From Synchiropus splendidus (lineage: Eukaryota; Chordata; Actinopteri; Syngnathiformes; Callionymidae), in NCBI RefSeq assembly GCF_027744825.2, contig NC_071336.1, forward strand, positions 25,576,501 through 25,640,500: a DNA stretch of 64,000 bases, in the 5' to 3' direction. Both the position numbers and the translations under genes were made by a program. Below, piece after piece: positions 26,168-38,923 of the stretch. The notes beneath the pieces were generated by a model that was not told the origin of the DNA, made no database searches, and saw nothing but the letters and a program-made list of their open reading frames with translations. Within the stretch, counting starts at the first letter, position 1. Each line of letters starts with the position of its first letter.

Positions 26168-28002
26168 GTGAGTGAAGACGAGGTTATCTAGGTGAGTTGC
26201 AACAAGTAACAACAACAAGATTTGACTTTCTGCTTCAGGGACGTCACTTCCAATATGAGCATGACTCACATCATAGTGTTAAACAATACTGAAGTGCCAG
26301 ATGGGCTGACGAGTGATGGAAAAACAGTTATACGTCCGATTATCTTAATGATGTTTTATCACCAGAAAAGCGTTTTGTGTCAGCCAACGAAAGATTGTAT
26401 CGCCATTTGGAAAGTCATGAGCTCATATCGGCAAGATAATTGACTCGATGTAAATCTCACAACGCGGGTGATGAGGTCATCTAACACAGCGGGTTTATCC
26501 CGGCTCAGCATCCAGATGAGAACCATTAGATGTGTTCTTGTTTCCGCGGCTCTGTCAGGTGTTTTCTGGAGTTGATAGGTTTTCCTCATGCAGGTACTGA
26601 GAGTCACTGAAGCGCAATTGATTCTTAAACGTATAATTTGTTACATTAATTTGTCCCACCTCTACTTAAAATACAAAAAATGATGTCTTATAAATTCCTT
26701 TATGTTGTTCAAATACACTAACTAGTAGGGCATTTATTTTCCATTAAGAGGGAGACGATTGAAATAAGAAAAATTCCAGCGAAGATCATTCCCTGATGCG
26801 AGGTTTCTATTATGCCACGTGGAAGTTTGTCACTAAATAAAAAGGGTTTAAAACACAATGAAAGGTAAAGCTTCAAGCTAAATCTGCCCGTCTATTGATC
26901 CCACAAAGCCGTCGTTGGATCAACCACAAATCCCTTTTTGGATTTAATGAGAGTTTCTCCAGGCGAGTCATGGAGGATGCGGCGGCCTGTTGTTTGAATA
27001 GATCGGCTCTTTGCTTCAGAGGGGAACCACAAAATCATTTAAATATTGATTTTCCTTCTTTGTTCTTGGTTCATAAAGTGAGTCTAACCCCCTTTCCGCC
27101 CTCCCCCCTCCTCGCTCTATTTATTTAATAACATGACCCCACAACGATCTCGTGCAACTTTGCAGCGGAGCTGGATCCAAGTCATTATTAGAAACTGAAG
27201 CGCTGAGCAAAAGAGGGTTCTCCCTCCTTCACTACGCTCGGTCATTTGTTTGTATCTCAAGTCGAGCTGGCAGCGGAGCTACCACCCAATCCCACCATCG
27301 TCGGTCCAGAACTTCACCTCTGTAATTCGCCGGCAGAACCTTAAAAGCCCTTTCTCCAGACATGAAGTCAGCTGGTGTCGTTCCCCACGAGGACCCCAAC
27401 TGGACTTGGAAGGGATTAGAAAAAGAGGCTGCGAAATCCTGAACATCATCACCCGCGGGCAGTGGAACAGATTAGTATCCCGGTGATCAGCGGTACCTTT
27501 CTTGAAACAGCACCTTGACTGTTTTGTTGTTGGGATGTGGCGCTCTGAGGTTAGCACGGATGCTCATCAAGCAAAATAAATAAAGATTTTATAGCCATAA
27601 CATAAACAGCTGCTCAAAAGTCCGAGCAGTAAAAGTTGGATCTGTCAGGTCTCCGATTGGTAGTTGGTTTTAGGTCTGTGGAGCATCTGTCATTATTAAT
27701 GGGAATATAAACCCATAATATTTGTATTTATTTAGTCTGTCTTGTTTTACTTATTAATGTTTTACTTATTTATTTATTTGATCTTTATTCACTTGATCTT
27801 TTTGTTTCATTTTTATGTATTTATTTATTCCATCTTCATTTTGACCACATATTTTCTGCAGCCCTTTCACTGTATCTACTGTAATGAGCTGAAACATTTT
27901 TAAAAATATTTATTTTGCCTTATGTTTACAATTAAATCTTATATGAGACTCACTTTTATCATATTTCCATTTCCACATGGGTCGCTGAAATGTATCTTTC
28001 AA

Positions 28003-28059
28003 AAAAAAAAAACTTAATTTAAAAAAATAAAAAGAAATAAAAAAAAATAAAAAAATAAA

Positions 28060-28086
<27 letters not shown>
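28003..28086. repeat. A-rich tract and (TA)13 microsatellite
   Basis: Runs of A with occasional T or G (28003-28060) pass directly into thirteen TA units (28061-28086). This is simple-sequence DNA. Confidence 0.95.
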
Positions 28087-28091
<5 letters not shown>

Positions 28092-29480
28092 TTTGTTTTG
28101 GGAGATTCATTTTTTTCTGTCCACATATTTAGAGAGACACATCAAACAGAAAAGTCATTGTCCCACATCAGTCCTGTAGCATTGTCATCTTATTTAAATG
28201 AGCTATTAATTTATTCTAATGAGCCAAAAACGCCAGGGGAAATCATACCTGCGTTTCACTAACTGTAACATGAGTCTTGGTGTATTTCCTTCCCGTGAAA
28301 AAAATGACCTCATTACTGTGAATTTCATTGTTGAGAGTTAATGGTTTATTCTTCGCTCATTTTTGCGTGTTTCCCATCTTCCTCTGGGGTTCATCAAGCG
28401 AACACAAGAGCTCACAATTATTATAATATGTCCACGTCGTTCCTTTGCAATGTTGAAACACAGCAGACGTTGAAAAAGAATGTTGGAAGTCGGCAGGAAT
28501 ATAGAATTTTGGAAACTGTACGTAACATTTCCAGTTAGAATTGAACGCCGTTTTGTAGTCACATGTTTCAGTTCTGCTGTGTATGTTTGTGTCTGACTGC
28601 AGGACAACTCATATACTGTTGTATTAATGAGGATACCTGCTGCAAAGTATTTTCCGTCAATCGGCAAAAGTCTCATAAATGGATCTCGGTAAAACTCCCA
28701 GTAAAGCGCAGTAAACCCCAGACCATAAAAACAATCGAGTGGATTCCGAGAAGGAGCAGACAAACAGTGTGACGCTCGGTAGCTGATTATCGCCGGAGTG
28801 CAAGTACTTCAGCAGAAACAAGATGCCGCATCATTTCTTGTGGAAATTAGGCAGATAGATTCGGAGGTTGAACGAGACTCTGGAGTTTTGCTCTCTTGCA
28901 CCGTCGGTGCCATCTGACGATCATGATCGGGCCCGAGCCAGAGACTCGCTCGCACACGTCCGCGTGTCTCCTCCGCCTTCATTAGACTCATTTATCTGCA
29001 GCTTTATTTCATCATCCATCAGTCATATTGTTTTCTCCTCTTTCAAAAAAAAGCTTTTTTCCATCTCAGTTCCTGGGTCGGCCTGCGTCCTGCTGTGATT
29101 AATGTTCTTTTCGCTGGAACGTCTTGAACAGAGACAGAGGCAGAAACCTGCCAGTGGACATGGAAAAATCACTGAAAACACTTTTTCCAGATTTATTCAA
29201 AAATGCCAAGAATTGAATTCCAGAAGTTGGACGTCGTGCTCACCTTTAAGGGCCGCGTCCGTAATGAGAATGATGAGTGAATTCCGATGCTTCAATGGGG
29301 ACGATCGTTTGACCGAAAAACAACTTAGGTGGAGTTGAGAAGTCAAAAAACTAAGTGGTCCTCTCAAAACAACAGCTGCACCAGCATGAGTTTTAACTGC
29401 TGGCTAGATCCGCAACTCCAGCAACTCAAAAACAATAACTCATTACAAGACTACTGTTACGCTTGAACAAGAAACAGGTG

Positions 29481-29589
29481 GTGATGGGTTGGTGAGGCTT
29501 CATGAAACCGTTTCCTTATTCTCAGATCTCATTGGACAGCAGCTCTGAATATGCGGACATTGTTTCATGAAGCCTCATCAGCCCATCAC
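29481..29589. mobile_element. foldback MITE family, copy 2 (short, near-palindromic)
   Basis: The ends GGTGAGGCTTCATGAAAC and GTTTCATGAAGCCTCATC are near-perfect inverted repeats. They are framed by GTGATGGG on the left and CCCATCAC on the right. The interior of the longer copies is missing, leaving a 109-bp nearly palindromic element. Confidence 0.8.
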
Positions 29590-30364
29590 TAAAATCCAGG
29601 GTCTGGAGTCAGTCCAATCCCCTCATAGTCCAAGAAATGACGTGGTACTTATTGTTTGAGCATAAAACCGCTCTCCCATCTGTCAACATGTTCCCTTCAA
29701 TCGGCATCAAATCTTTGTTTCCAGATTCATTTATAACAGTTGAACGCTCCACCTGCCATGCAGGTTTGTTTCGACCAACCACTGTTAACTTGTAAATGTG
29801 AAGCAGCTTCAATGCAGGCGACGACTCGACTGAGCGACGACCGGTCTGACCTGCTGCTGTCAACTTGTCAAGAGACCGGCTGCTAAAACTGTCAGGAGAG
29901 TGTCTGAACCCAGGACACTCGTCCTCTGAGTGACAGAGGGAAAAGAGTTTTCATTGAGCTGCACGACTAATCCATTACCTGGCAGAAAACCAGCAGAAAA
30001 CTCAAGCCAGAGTTGGTTGAGACACATGCTGTCAGTTTGATCGTCATGACCGTCATGTGTACAGTACATCAGAGTATCTTCAGTCAGCAGAATGAGACAG
30101 ACCTCTGAGGACTGGGCTCCCAATTCCTTGTTTGCTACCCAACTGATCAAAGCCTGCGCAGCTTTTTCAGCCCCTGATGTCTAGTTTAAGAGCTTGGGAT
30201 TTGGGTTAAAACAATGTTTACTGTCGCTCTCTGCAACTTTGCCAAGTGATAACTTGGTTCAGGGAATGATTTTTTTTTCCATGCTTACCATAATGGCCTG
30301 AGGTTAACAGGTGTCAGTCCAGTTGAGGCAACGCTTGGAGCGAACTTAAAGTTGGTTGTTTCTT

Positions 30365-30480
30365 TGTAGAGTTTGTCTGTTCTCCCCCGTGTGAGCCTGG
30401 GTTTCCTCCCTCAGTCCAATACCAAACTGAGTTTCGATGATTTCAAACCTAGTTCAAGGCATATCGCCGTACAATAAATG
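30365..30480 (+). mobile_element. SINE/LINE tail fragment
   Basis: CTGGGTTTCCTCCCTCAGTC matches the tail block seen in the SINE at 5691-5970 (CTCTGGTTTCCTCCCACTG). It is a fragment only. Confidence 0.45.
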
Positions 30481-30759
30481 TACTTTTACTTTTGGCTAAT
30501 TTTGCTTCTGTTGACGTAAACAATGGGCTGCGCTTTCAGTCAATAGATTAACTGTAGAGATATACACCCCTCTGCTTTCAGAGAAAAATGAAATAAAATA
30601 GCTTTTGGATAGCATCGCGTCACGGTGGTGATATGGACAGGTGTTGCAGGTTAAACTTTTGCTGAAATTTGCATCGAATTGAAAGCTCCATGGGCTCCAT
30701 CAAGGTACTTGGTGGGCCGGATCTAGCCCCCATGCCTTGAGTTTGGCTCATCTCAATTG

Positions 30760-31050
30760 TCCATAGGTATGTGTGCACCTGGTTTATTCTTCCTCGAGGG
30801 GACCAATTCTTAACTAAACACCTCCTTGTGGGGGGCCATAAAGCCTCTGTGGAGACCATTTGAGCAGACCACACAAATCAACGCCCCATTTTGAGAATGA
30901 AGATAGGTTTATGTTTGGTTCAGAGTCCTGGTTCGGGTGAGCCATTTGTTTTGGGTGGTTAGGTTTAGGGTGAGGGGCTGGGGAAAGCACTATGTCAATG
31001 AAATGTCCCCACAAAACATAAGGAATTAGACTTTGTGTGTGTGTGCGCGC
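30760..31050. repeat. interspersed repeat related to 7631-8140
   Basis: It carries GGGGACCAATTCTTAACTAA, then GAGCCATTTGTTTTGGGTGG and TAGGTTTAGGGTGAGGGGCT, and ends in a GT/GC dinucleotide run. The middle block matches the 7757-7790 and 8030-8065 segments. It is a non-coding dispersed repeat. Confidence 0.6.
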
Positions 31051-31529
31051 CATGGATTTCTTACTCTTACACTCTTATTAGCTGGGATTAGCTCGAGCCC
31101 CCTACTGCCCCAAACTGGAAACAACATGGCCTGAGAAAAGTGGCTGCTCAGAACCAGCTCCAGTGAGCTGCAGGTTCACGTTGACCTCTGTCCTCGCACT
31201 ACACAAAAGTATGTTTTGTGTGGCTGTAAATGATGGTCTTCTGCTTATTTGTATTCAAAAGAGGAAATTTAGAAAATTCTTTGAGGTCAGCTCCTTCGAC
31301 AGAGAGGTTAGAGTGTCCGGGTTCAAGTGTGGCGACCATGTCATAAGTGGTTCAGCCTCGACCGCTTCATGTTTATTTGTGTGTAAAAGCCTGTGTAATT
31401 TGTGTTTCGCTTTGTGCATTTATCTCAGCTCTTCATTTAGTGTGGCGTCTCGCTCCCTCCCTCCCTCTCTCTCTCTGCCGCCCAAACTTGACTTGCCTCT
31501 CCGGCCTCCTCTTCCTTCTCTGTCCACAG

Positions 31530-31709
31530 GAGGAGGACTTTCAGGAGATGGTGGCCAGCGCCAAGACGATGGAGAGTCAGTACGGTCACCTGTTCGAGAA
31601 GATCATCGTGAACGACGACCTCACCGAGGCGTTCGGCGAGCTGCGGCTGGCGCTGAAGAGAGTAGAGAGCGAAACCCACTGGGTTCCGGTCAGCTGGACT
31701 CACTCCTGA
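31530..31709 (+). CDS. mpp7: mpp7 last coding exon, GUK C-terminus and stop
   Basis: The acceptor CTGTCCACAG opens 59 codons plus TGA (31707-31709) in phase 0. The exon encodes [56 protein letters not shown] and THS. The E-x-Q-Y-[GN]-H-[LY]-F-[ED]-x-I-[IV]-V-N-[DN]-D-L pattern is the last helix-strand of GUK, and WVPVSW is the characteristic MPP3/MPP7 C-terminal strand. The exon is markedly G/C-rich at third positions compared with the A/T-rich flanks. Open frames starting upstream at 31163 and 31347 only read through the intron. Confidence 0.98.
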   Translation, partial: EEDFQEMVASAKTMESQYGHLFEKIIVNDDLTEAFGELRLALKRVESETHWVPVSWTHS

Positions 31710-32105
31710 GAAGCAGAAAATTGCAAGTGCAGATACTTATTTAGACTGTGTTGTGATGAGAGCAGAGGGTCTGCGCTCACTGACCAGCCATCAGATTGGA
31801 TGCAGACCCGCGTTGCGGTCTGGAACTCGGATCAGGAAAGTCCTGACGTGGATATTAATCTCGCTCTGGGTCACAAGTCCAGAGAACGGAGCGAGAAATC
31901 GGCCTCCCTGCCAACCTGTGTGCTCAGCATCAAACCTGTAGGAACCAAAGGGACTGACATTCTTTGTTACAAGCGTCTGGAGGGAAAGAAAACACGTTTG
32001 CCTTCTGTCTTTAAAGTTTGTTACATACTTTCTTCCAAAAACAAAACATCAGGTACAAAAAGGGGAATAGTTTTATTTAAATAAAGTAATATATTTCCTT
32101 CTTCT
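31710..32105 (+). other. mpp7: mpp7 3' UTR (predicted)
   Basis: The sequence after the stop runs to the first canonical polyadenylation signal. The end is inferred as about 15-25 nt beyond AATAAA. Later, weaker signals (ATTAAA-like near 32910) could give a longer form. Confidence 0.6.
32080..32085 (+). terminator. mpp7: polyadenylation signal AATAAA
   Basis: A canonical hexamer lies about 370 nt after the mpp7 stop, followed by T-rich TTTCCTTCTTCTTC sequence. It is the first good signal downstream of the last exon. Confidence 0.65.
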
Positions 32106-35100
32106 TCATCATCATCATGTCTGGAAGAACTGGGGATCTGTCCGGAGAACTGTCCGTCCGTTCTCCACATCCGTCTGATCTGGAGAACTGTTGTTGTCCG
32201 TCTCTTGTTGCACTAAAAGGTTTTCTCTTTCGCTTCAAACTTCAGGACGCTAAACAAATTAGCTTAAGTATTTTCCAAACACAGCTTTTACTCCATTTTA
32301 AATGGTTGTTTTATTCGATTTTATATTCACTCATCATCAAGCCAAGAACAAGATCTTAACTTTAACTTGAGTATTATTTCTCGCTGCACAAATATTCCCA
32401 AAATGGAAGAGCAAAAACAGATTTTTTTATAACTTTCATGGGATTTAAATCACGTTCATCGAGTCCAGCCAGTAGGCATATCGACTGATATCGTTTTTCC
32501 AGTTTTATTTTAAATCAACTCTCTCATATCTTTATTTTCATATCCAAACATTTTAAATATTTAAGTTTGTAGTCATTAAAAAAAATCTATTGAATAACAT
32601 TAGCACATTTCAGAATCCAAAATTAACTCTTTGAATGTAGCCATAAACCACTGTTCTAGCTCTATTTAACTTGTTTTGTTTTTTTTTTAATGTCAGGGTT
32701 TTAAAAGTGGTAATAGCACACTAACTAAAGGGCATACAGTCACTTCAGTAAATTATTATTATTTTTTTTTTAAATTCCTGCCGACCAGCTTTTTACTATA
32801 GCGTCTATTTTATTGCTCGGCGTTTGACTCGTACAGCTCTTTTCATGTCCTGCTATAAATGGGATGCTGTTTACTAGTCGTATGGATTTGCATATTCTTG
32901 CTATGTTTTGTATTAAAGAGAGTCTGTGTTCATTTGACTTGTTCTGGAAGTACTTGGTTCTTTTTGCTGCCCCGCTGAGGTTCAGTGTGCAGCTCACAGT
33001 TGTGTAATAAGAGTTGACGTCGTTCGTGACTGACATCAGCAGAGAGAAGTAAATGTTTTTCTCACCTTTGCGCCATCTGTATTTGATTTTACTCCTCCCC
33101 CTCCAGTGTTTGTCGCATTCTCTGTATCAAAACATAGGTAGAAGTAAAGCTTTCGCTTTGATGAAGTCTCTGCGAGTTGAGCAGGTGAGGTGGTTGAACC
33201 CCGCTGTGTGTGTGTCGTGGGGAGCGCTCGTCCAAATGACTAACTCAGACGTTCTGGACTCTTCTAAAACGGTAGTGAGTGGAGTCAGCAGAGGGTGGTA
33301 AAAGAGGGCTCTGGGGAAGACTGACCAGATTTGGGTTTTATGAATTTCCCAAATCAAGTGGCTCAGCCTTCACATTTCCTCTTGTTAACAGAATGTTCCT
33401 TAATGGCATCTGACATCGATCAGATGGCAGGAAAGAAAGTGAAGGAGCGCTGCGTTTCGAAGCCTCATCGGTCTGTGACTGTGACCACAACAAGAATGTA
33501 GTAAAGCTGTTCGCTAAAGAACTTGTTTGTGGAAGAGAGAAATTTGAGGTGACTTGAGGTACTTTACGTACGTTTTGCAGCATAAGACACTTAACAGTTT
33601 TTAGATGAGGGTCGTTCCAGGTCAGTATGCTGGAATTAAAGTATGAATAGAAGTTTTTTTTTTTTATTTAGGAGCCACTATCCAGAGTGATTAAGGGAGG
33701 TGAAGAGAGGTGAGTGAAAGGGACACTTTAAAGGAGACTTGCCAGGATGTTCAGGGGTTTGTAGGCTCTTCTGCCAGTTCACACCATACATGATTTTAGA
33801 TTCGATTTTCGGTTGAATTTCAATGTAGAGCTGCGATTACGCGAGGCAGCCAGATCACTATATGGAAGGGGAGCGATGCGACACATTTGGGGCAACAGGG
33901 TTGCAGCTTTAATGCGTTTCAATGCCCGGCAGTTGTTCTATCAACAAATGCTGTGCCGTTCCTGAAATTCATGATTCACCAAGACGCCCTGGAGAGGACG
34001 CCCAAATCACTAGTGAACCGTCACACTTGGTGTACAGTGAGAAGTGTCATGTTGAGAAGTTTGGAGACAAAGTAACATGGTTTGGATAGGTGGAGAGGAG
34101 AGACAGGGGACTTGTGAGGCAAAATTCGGACTGAACCACTGAGGTTCAGGGATGTGGTAAACAAGTATATGTGACTAGCTGAAAGACGTTGAGGTGGGGA
34201 ACAGGGGTGTTGTGTTAAAAGCATATATCATGAACATAGTGTTTGCAAAGAGCCTGTGTCAAACGCAAGGCCTGCAAACCAAATCCAGCAAACTAAAGTT
34301 GCAAATAAAGATCAGCATCAATTATGACACACACACAGAACTATATTGTAAATGTAAAATTGTGAAGCTGGTATCACTTTCTATTTATACTCTTTGTTGC
34401 CAGTTGTTGTTGAAATAAATGTGCATTTTGTCCATCCCTCAGCTTGAACCATGTCTAAGATTGAGGTCCCCTCATGTGACTGGGTGTGTTACTCAAGGCA
34501 ATCCACAATAGTAAACCAATCTGAAGATGGTCAAAAAAGTGTTACCCTCATAAAGAGTTTTCTTTTCCGAGACTCGACATCGACCCCAGCACGTTTCAGC
34601 TCAAACGCTGTTCCTCAAGACTGAAGCAGGTTTCCCAGATGTCCACCAGAATTGTCCCCTGACATGAAAACTGATGGCACGGGGGCAGCCCGGCCACATA
34701 TGCCAGGATACTTAGGAGGTCTAATGATGTCACACTTCCAAATACAGCGTGTGAACATTTCCTTCCTGTATATACATTCAAGATGAAGAAGTGGGCTAAT
34801 GGAGGCAGCAGCGAGGACGGATCCGCTTTCATAAATCTCATAAAGTCTAAATGCAGCTTCTAACTGGTTTAAGGTAACAAATCTCCTTCTTCCTCTGGAT
34901 TCATTCCTCTTTGTCTTTCCACGGAAGGCTCGTCATGTGTCGTGTGAGCGAAGCTCCGCCATGGTTTCTGCAGCTCAGATGTGGAAGCCGCCGCTCTCAT
35001 TTGGTTTAGTGGCTTTAATTGTCTAATCCACGAGGTTTGTGTTGTCGGGAGTTACGGCCGCGAACGTTTGCCCTAATTGCGCTTGACATCCCGTGAGCGG

Positions 35101-38100
35101 CTCTTTTTCAGAACCGTTTGATGTGTTTGTTTCCAGGTCCATAAAATGACGCATTAGCTAAACGATTGTCTAACAGCGGGGGGGAGGGAGGGTTGATTTC
35201 GCTGGGGAAGTTGAGGGACACATAAAATACTTGTCCTTGTCTTGTAAAACAATATATGTTGTAATTATTTTGATGTATTGACGTGATCTCGGAGGCTTCC
35301 TGAACAAGGCTCAAAGTGGCGCTGTGCCTCTGAAACTTGACAAATTGTCCGTGTTGAGCATGAAAGCCTGGTACAGCGGAAGGATCTCAGGCTCCTGCTG
35401 AGATTTCTCATCATTTCTCCGCTGGCTTCTCCTCCTCCTGGCATTCCGCTCTGCCGGCCTTTCATGTGGTGATTCAGGCCATCACCAGGGCTTAGCTCTC
35501 GGAGCCAACCAGAGATGCCGCTCTGTTTTCCTCATCCCGCACTAAGTGCCCTTGAACTTAGGCAGCAGGAACTGCAGACAGGCACGGGAGTCCGCCCGCC
35601 ATGTGGACGCGCTCCAATTATCCAGCCATTACCTCATGTCTGAAGGCAAAGGTCCTCTGGACACGGTGCCTGGAGAGGCTGTTCTCAGTGATGCTCATCG
35701 CGAGACCATACATCAAGCCGACGAGAAAGTGAAGCCTTTAATTCAGGGTGGCACGTTTGTACACGACCAGGGTTCATGAAACTGTTTGGCAAATGAGATG
35801 CGGTGGTTAAAAGTTCATCTGGAGGGTGTTGAAAATTCCTGTGACATATGTGGAGCTAAAGCAGGGTTCAGGGGCCGAGGCTACACAAAGGCATTGACTA
35901 TGTCAGCTTGAAGCTGTCCACCTGTATTTTCTTAAACTTTCGCTGCAGCCTTCCCCCGAGCTTCGCCGGCCTCCTCGCTGAAGCATTTTTAATTACGCTG
36001 GATCTCAACTGTCATCTAAGAGAGTTCGGCGCTGATCCGTGTTTGATTCATTCGCCTTTTTTCCCCCCAAATTCAGGACAAACCACTAGCGTTCCTGAAA
36101 CATGTTCACACAAAAACAGTAAGAGGGAATGGAGTCTTTTGTTTTCCTCTGTAAAAAAAGAGGGACGAATGACAGACAAGGACACGATCAAAGTAGAAGA
36201 AACTTGAAAAGTACTTGAGAGATCTGAACTCCGCCCAGTTGAATTGTGAGTTCTTCCTTAATCGTGTCTTTTTTTTAACCCAACATTTTTGCCGTCCATT
36301 TATTTTATCCACATAATTTGATACTTTTATTTAGCATTTGAAATACTGTTGGTCGCAGTGAGCTCAATGGGACATCAGGTGGCGGTATCTTCCTGTTACC
36401 AACATATCTTGGAAATGTGATTTAAATCCATCCTTTATTTTGCAAATGGACAGAGACAGTGAAATGTAGATGATCACATGACCTCCTTGTTGGAGATTTA
36501 TGGATGTTTTACAGAATAATATTTCAAATTCCCCCGCAAAACCTACTCACCAGTTACTCGTGTCCAGGCTTACTACTGCTCATGGTTATATTTTCAATGG
36601 CCCCTTTATTCTAGGGGTTTGTCCAGTTCTGTTCCCATGGACAGGGTTTGTTTGTGTATCATTTTTCGCAAGTCGTGACCACAAACCTTGTCCAGAGTCG
36701 GAGCTGGTCATATCCCCACGAGTTCTGTGTCGGATAGGTTGTTCATCCACACGAAACAGCCATTTTCAGTCAGGAGAACCATGCATTTTTGAAAGTCCCA
36801 GTCCCAGATTTGAAAACACCGGTTCTGCGTCTCAGTTTCCGCCAGTTATAGCCTCATCCTTCTAGCTTTTCACTCTAGTTATCCAAAACAACTACCACAG
36901 ATTCGTGCTAGACCAGCAACAATTATTGGCAATATTGACATCACAGTTCGGTTGCGAAGGTGCTGCAAAAGGCCATTGTGAATAACATACTCTCGGATGG
37001 GACGCGGAGGAAGGGGTTGAGAGACGCACGCTCAAAGGAGAAGCCAAGCATAAACACAAGTCTACTCCTTGATATGATTCTCTTGAAATATGGTACAAGC
37101 CACATTCAGAGTGGTGCATGTGGCATGCACCTCTCCACAGATCTGATCCCAGATCACCACCCGTCCTTGGCTCCTCTAAATGTTTGTCGATTTCTCCTCA
37201 ATCCATTCATTCTGTAATCCATCATTTTTCAGTGGTTTGTGATACCTGAAATTGATTCGTCTTCACAGCACCCTCATTGGAAAACAGTGCTGGAAGGGAT
37301 CAGTGAGAAAAGATGGGTAGCAGTGTTGACAAGGCCTGTGTGGTTTGGTGATGTTTGTCTGAGTGGGAGGTTCAAGAGTTTGATGGCACGGCCTGGTTTA
37401 AACTAAAGTTATATACTGCCTCCCTTAATATAAAGTTGTATATTATATTTTTATGAACCAGTCTTGGGACTGTCTGGAAGGTTTTGTCCTGAACCGGTAA
37501 GAAAAGTTGAGGTAAAATTCTCTAATGGAACTCTTACTTTGAGAGGTTTTCCACTCCGATATGAAAATTATACATCAAGTCATCCACGGACTGGACCCTC
37601 CTGAATGTGTTGCAGATGAATGTGAGCTGACGTTACGGCCTGCGAGAGCCAGCTTTGTTGCTTTTCTTTTCCGACTCTGACTGATTTCCAGCTGTGATAC
37701 TTAAACAAGTAAGTTCAGTTTTGTAACATCCAACACACGCAAGTGTAAGTAGCAAAACAGTGTTTCTCCATCTTCCAAGCATACAACACTCCAATGGAAT
37801 GTAGCGTAGCATCCAGCTGTGGAGCCGGAGCCCAGCAGCAGTAGCCACACTGACCCGACTGGAAGTGGGTTACAAGGTCCTGGTCACCGGTTGTTAATAT
37901 CCAAACCGCAGCAGTTCCATTCGAGTGGCAAAAGCTAGGCCACTGGGGCAAACTCGGGGACCCCCGCGACACCTGAGACCCTCATTTCTTCCGACCTTTC
38001 CATGACTGGGAAGATCTCTAAATCGGGACAATTAATTGGCCCATCATTTTCCAGACTAATTGATCTCAGAGTTGAGGTCATCTTGGCAGCTTATGACGCA

Positions 38101-38762
38101 GCTCCTCTGGCAGGAGTCGAGAGAAGCTTCTGGAAAACGTATACGTCATGTACGGTTTTTGAACCATAACATACAAATACATAATCACCAGCAATGGAAG
38201 ACGGATTGTTTTGACGTTTCACTGAACACAGCGTGTTCCTCTGTCCAACATTTTATAAGCAAGCTCTGCTTTCTGACCCGTTCGGTCATGGCTGTCTCTG
38301 TTTTTTAACAATATCAAGCAAAGCTCTCTATTCATCACTGCCTCTGCGTTCCAACTCTTATCCATTGTCAGAAACATTGGGCAACGACTCGAGGTGAAAA
38401 ATTACAGCCTGAAAAAGCCAAATGAGTTTCCTGAGTTGCCTAGCTGGGTTCAGTCAAGTAGCAGCCGACGCTAATGGCTTTTTAATTCAAGACTAGACCC
38501 ATTTTGGTTACACAACATCGACGGCAGACGTTGCAGGTTATTTTACGAGCATGTGACTGAAAGTCAAGGCAAATCATTTATGTGTGAATCCTTTGGTTAT
38601 CGCGGAGAACATGTACCAGTAAGCCGCTACTTTTTTTCCCACGGTCTAAACCCCGCAGCTAATACAACGATGCGGCTAAGATATGGATTTTTACAGGCTA
38701 AAGAGCGTCATGCTGCCAAAATATTGACCCTCATCACATCAAACCGATGAAATTATAGGCAT

Positions 38763-38923
38763 TTTATTTACCGTAAAGCGCTCAAAATGAGCTGTTTTCG
38801 CCTGTGTCTGCAGCTCCGACAACAGAGCTGATCTCCTGGAGGACCGGAGACGAGAAGCAGCAGCTGAGACGAACTGTGTTGTCGGGTGAAACCGGCGCAT
38901 TTTGAGCGCTTTAATCTAAATAA
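38763..38923. mobile_element. inverted-repeat element (possible MITE)
   Basis: TTTATTTACCGTAAAGCGCT then CAAAATGAGC on the left pairs with GCGCATTTTGAGCGC then TTTAATCTAAATAAA on the right. AAAGCGCTCAAAATG is shared exactly between the left end and the minus strand of the right end. The interior of about 100 bp has no coding capacity. Confidence 0.6.

Larger units (their letters stand above)
26168..31529. other. mpp7 last intron (5.4 kb)
   Basis: No exon is recognised. It contains an A-rich/TA simple repeat (28003-28086), foldback element copy 2 (29481-29589), a SINE-tail fragment (about 30365-30480), a hAT-like motif (about 30711-30752) and an interspersed repeat (about 30760-31050). A CT-rich tract at 31440-31480 precedes the last exon. 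A 141-codon minus-strand open frame at 28338-28763 has no recognisable domain. Confidence 0.65.
1..32105 (+). other. mpp7: mpp7 gene, 3' part (runs off left edge)
   Basis: This span holds the last seven coding exons and the 3' UTR of a MAGUK p55 scaffold gene. The joined exons give about 269 codons in one frame, covering the Hook linker and the whole GUK domain; the family protein is about 575-580 residues. MPP7 rather than MPP3 is indicated by the [20 protein letters not shown] linker, by the insert [14 protein letters not shown] in GUK, and by the C-terminus ending SWTHS (MPP3 ends SWVR as I recall it). Downstream odad2 repeats the human gene order. MPP7 works with DLG1 and LIN7 at cell junctions and in epithelial polarity (known of the family). 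Which teleost paralogue (a or b) this is cannot be told here. Confidence 0.95.

Noticed and set aside
25994..26191. Open frame with its own ATG covering an mpp7 GUK exon
   Set aside because: The ATG lies in the intron 30 nt before a good acceptor, and the C-terminal residues after the donor are intronic. The exon call explains the conserved part.
28338..28763. 141-codon minus-strand open frame
   Set aside because: No recognisable domain, no splice or promoter context, and it lies in an mpp7 intron next to simple repeats.
31163..31744. 193-codon open frame on the + strand over the last mpp7 exon
   Set aside because: It is in a different frame from the GUK coding frame and reads through intron sequence. 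The exon's true frame is fixed by its phase and the conserved WVPVSW end.
36500..36865. 121-codon open frame in the intergenic region
   Set aside because: No family similarity is recognised. The surrounding sequence has a repeat-like character and no gene signals.
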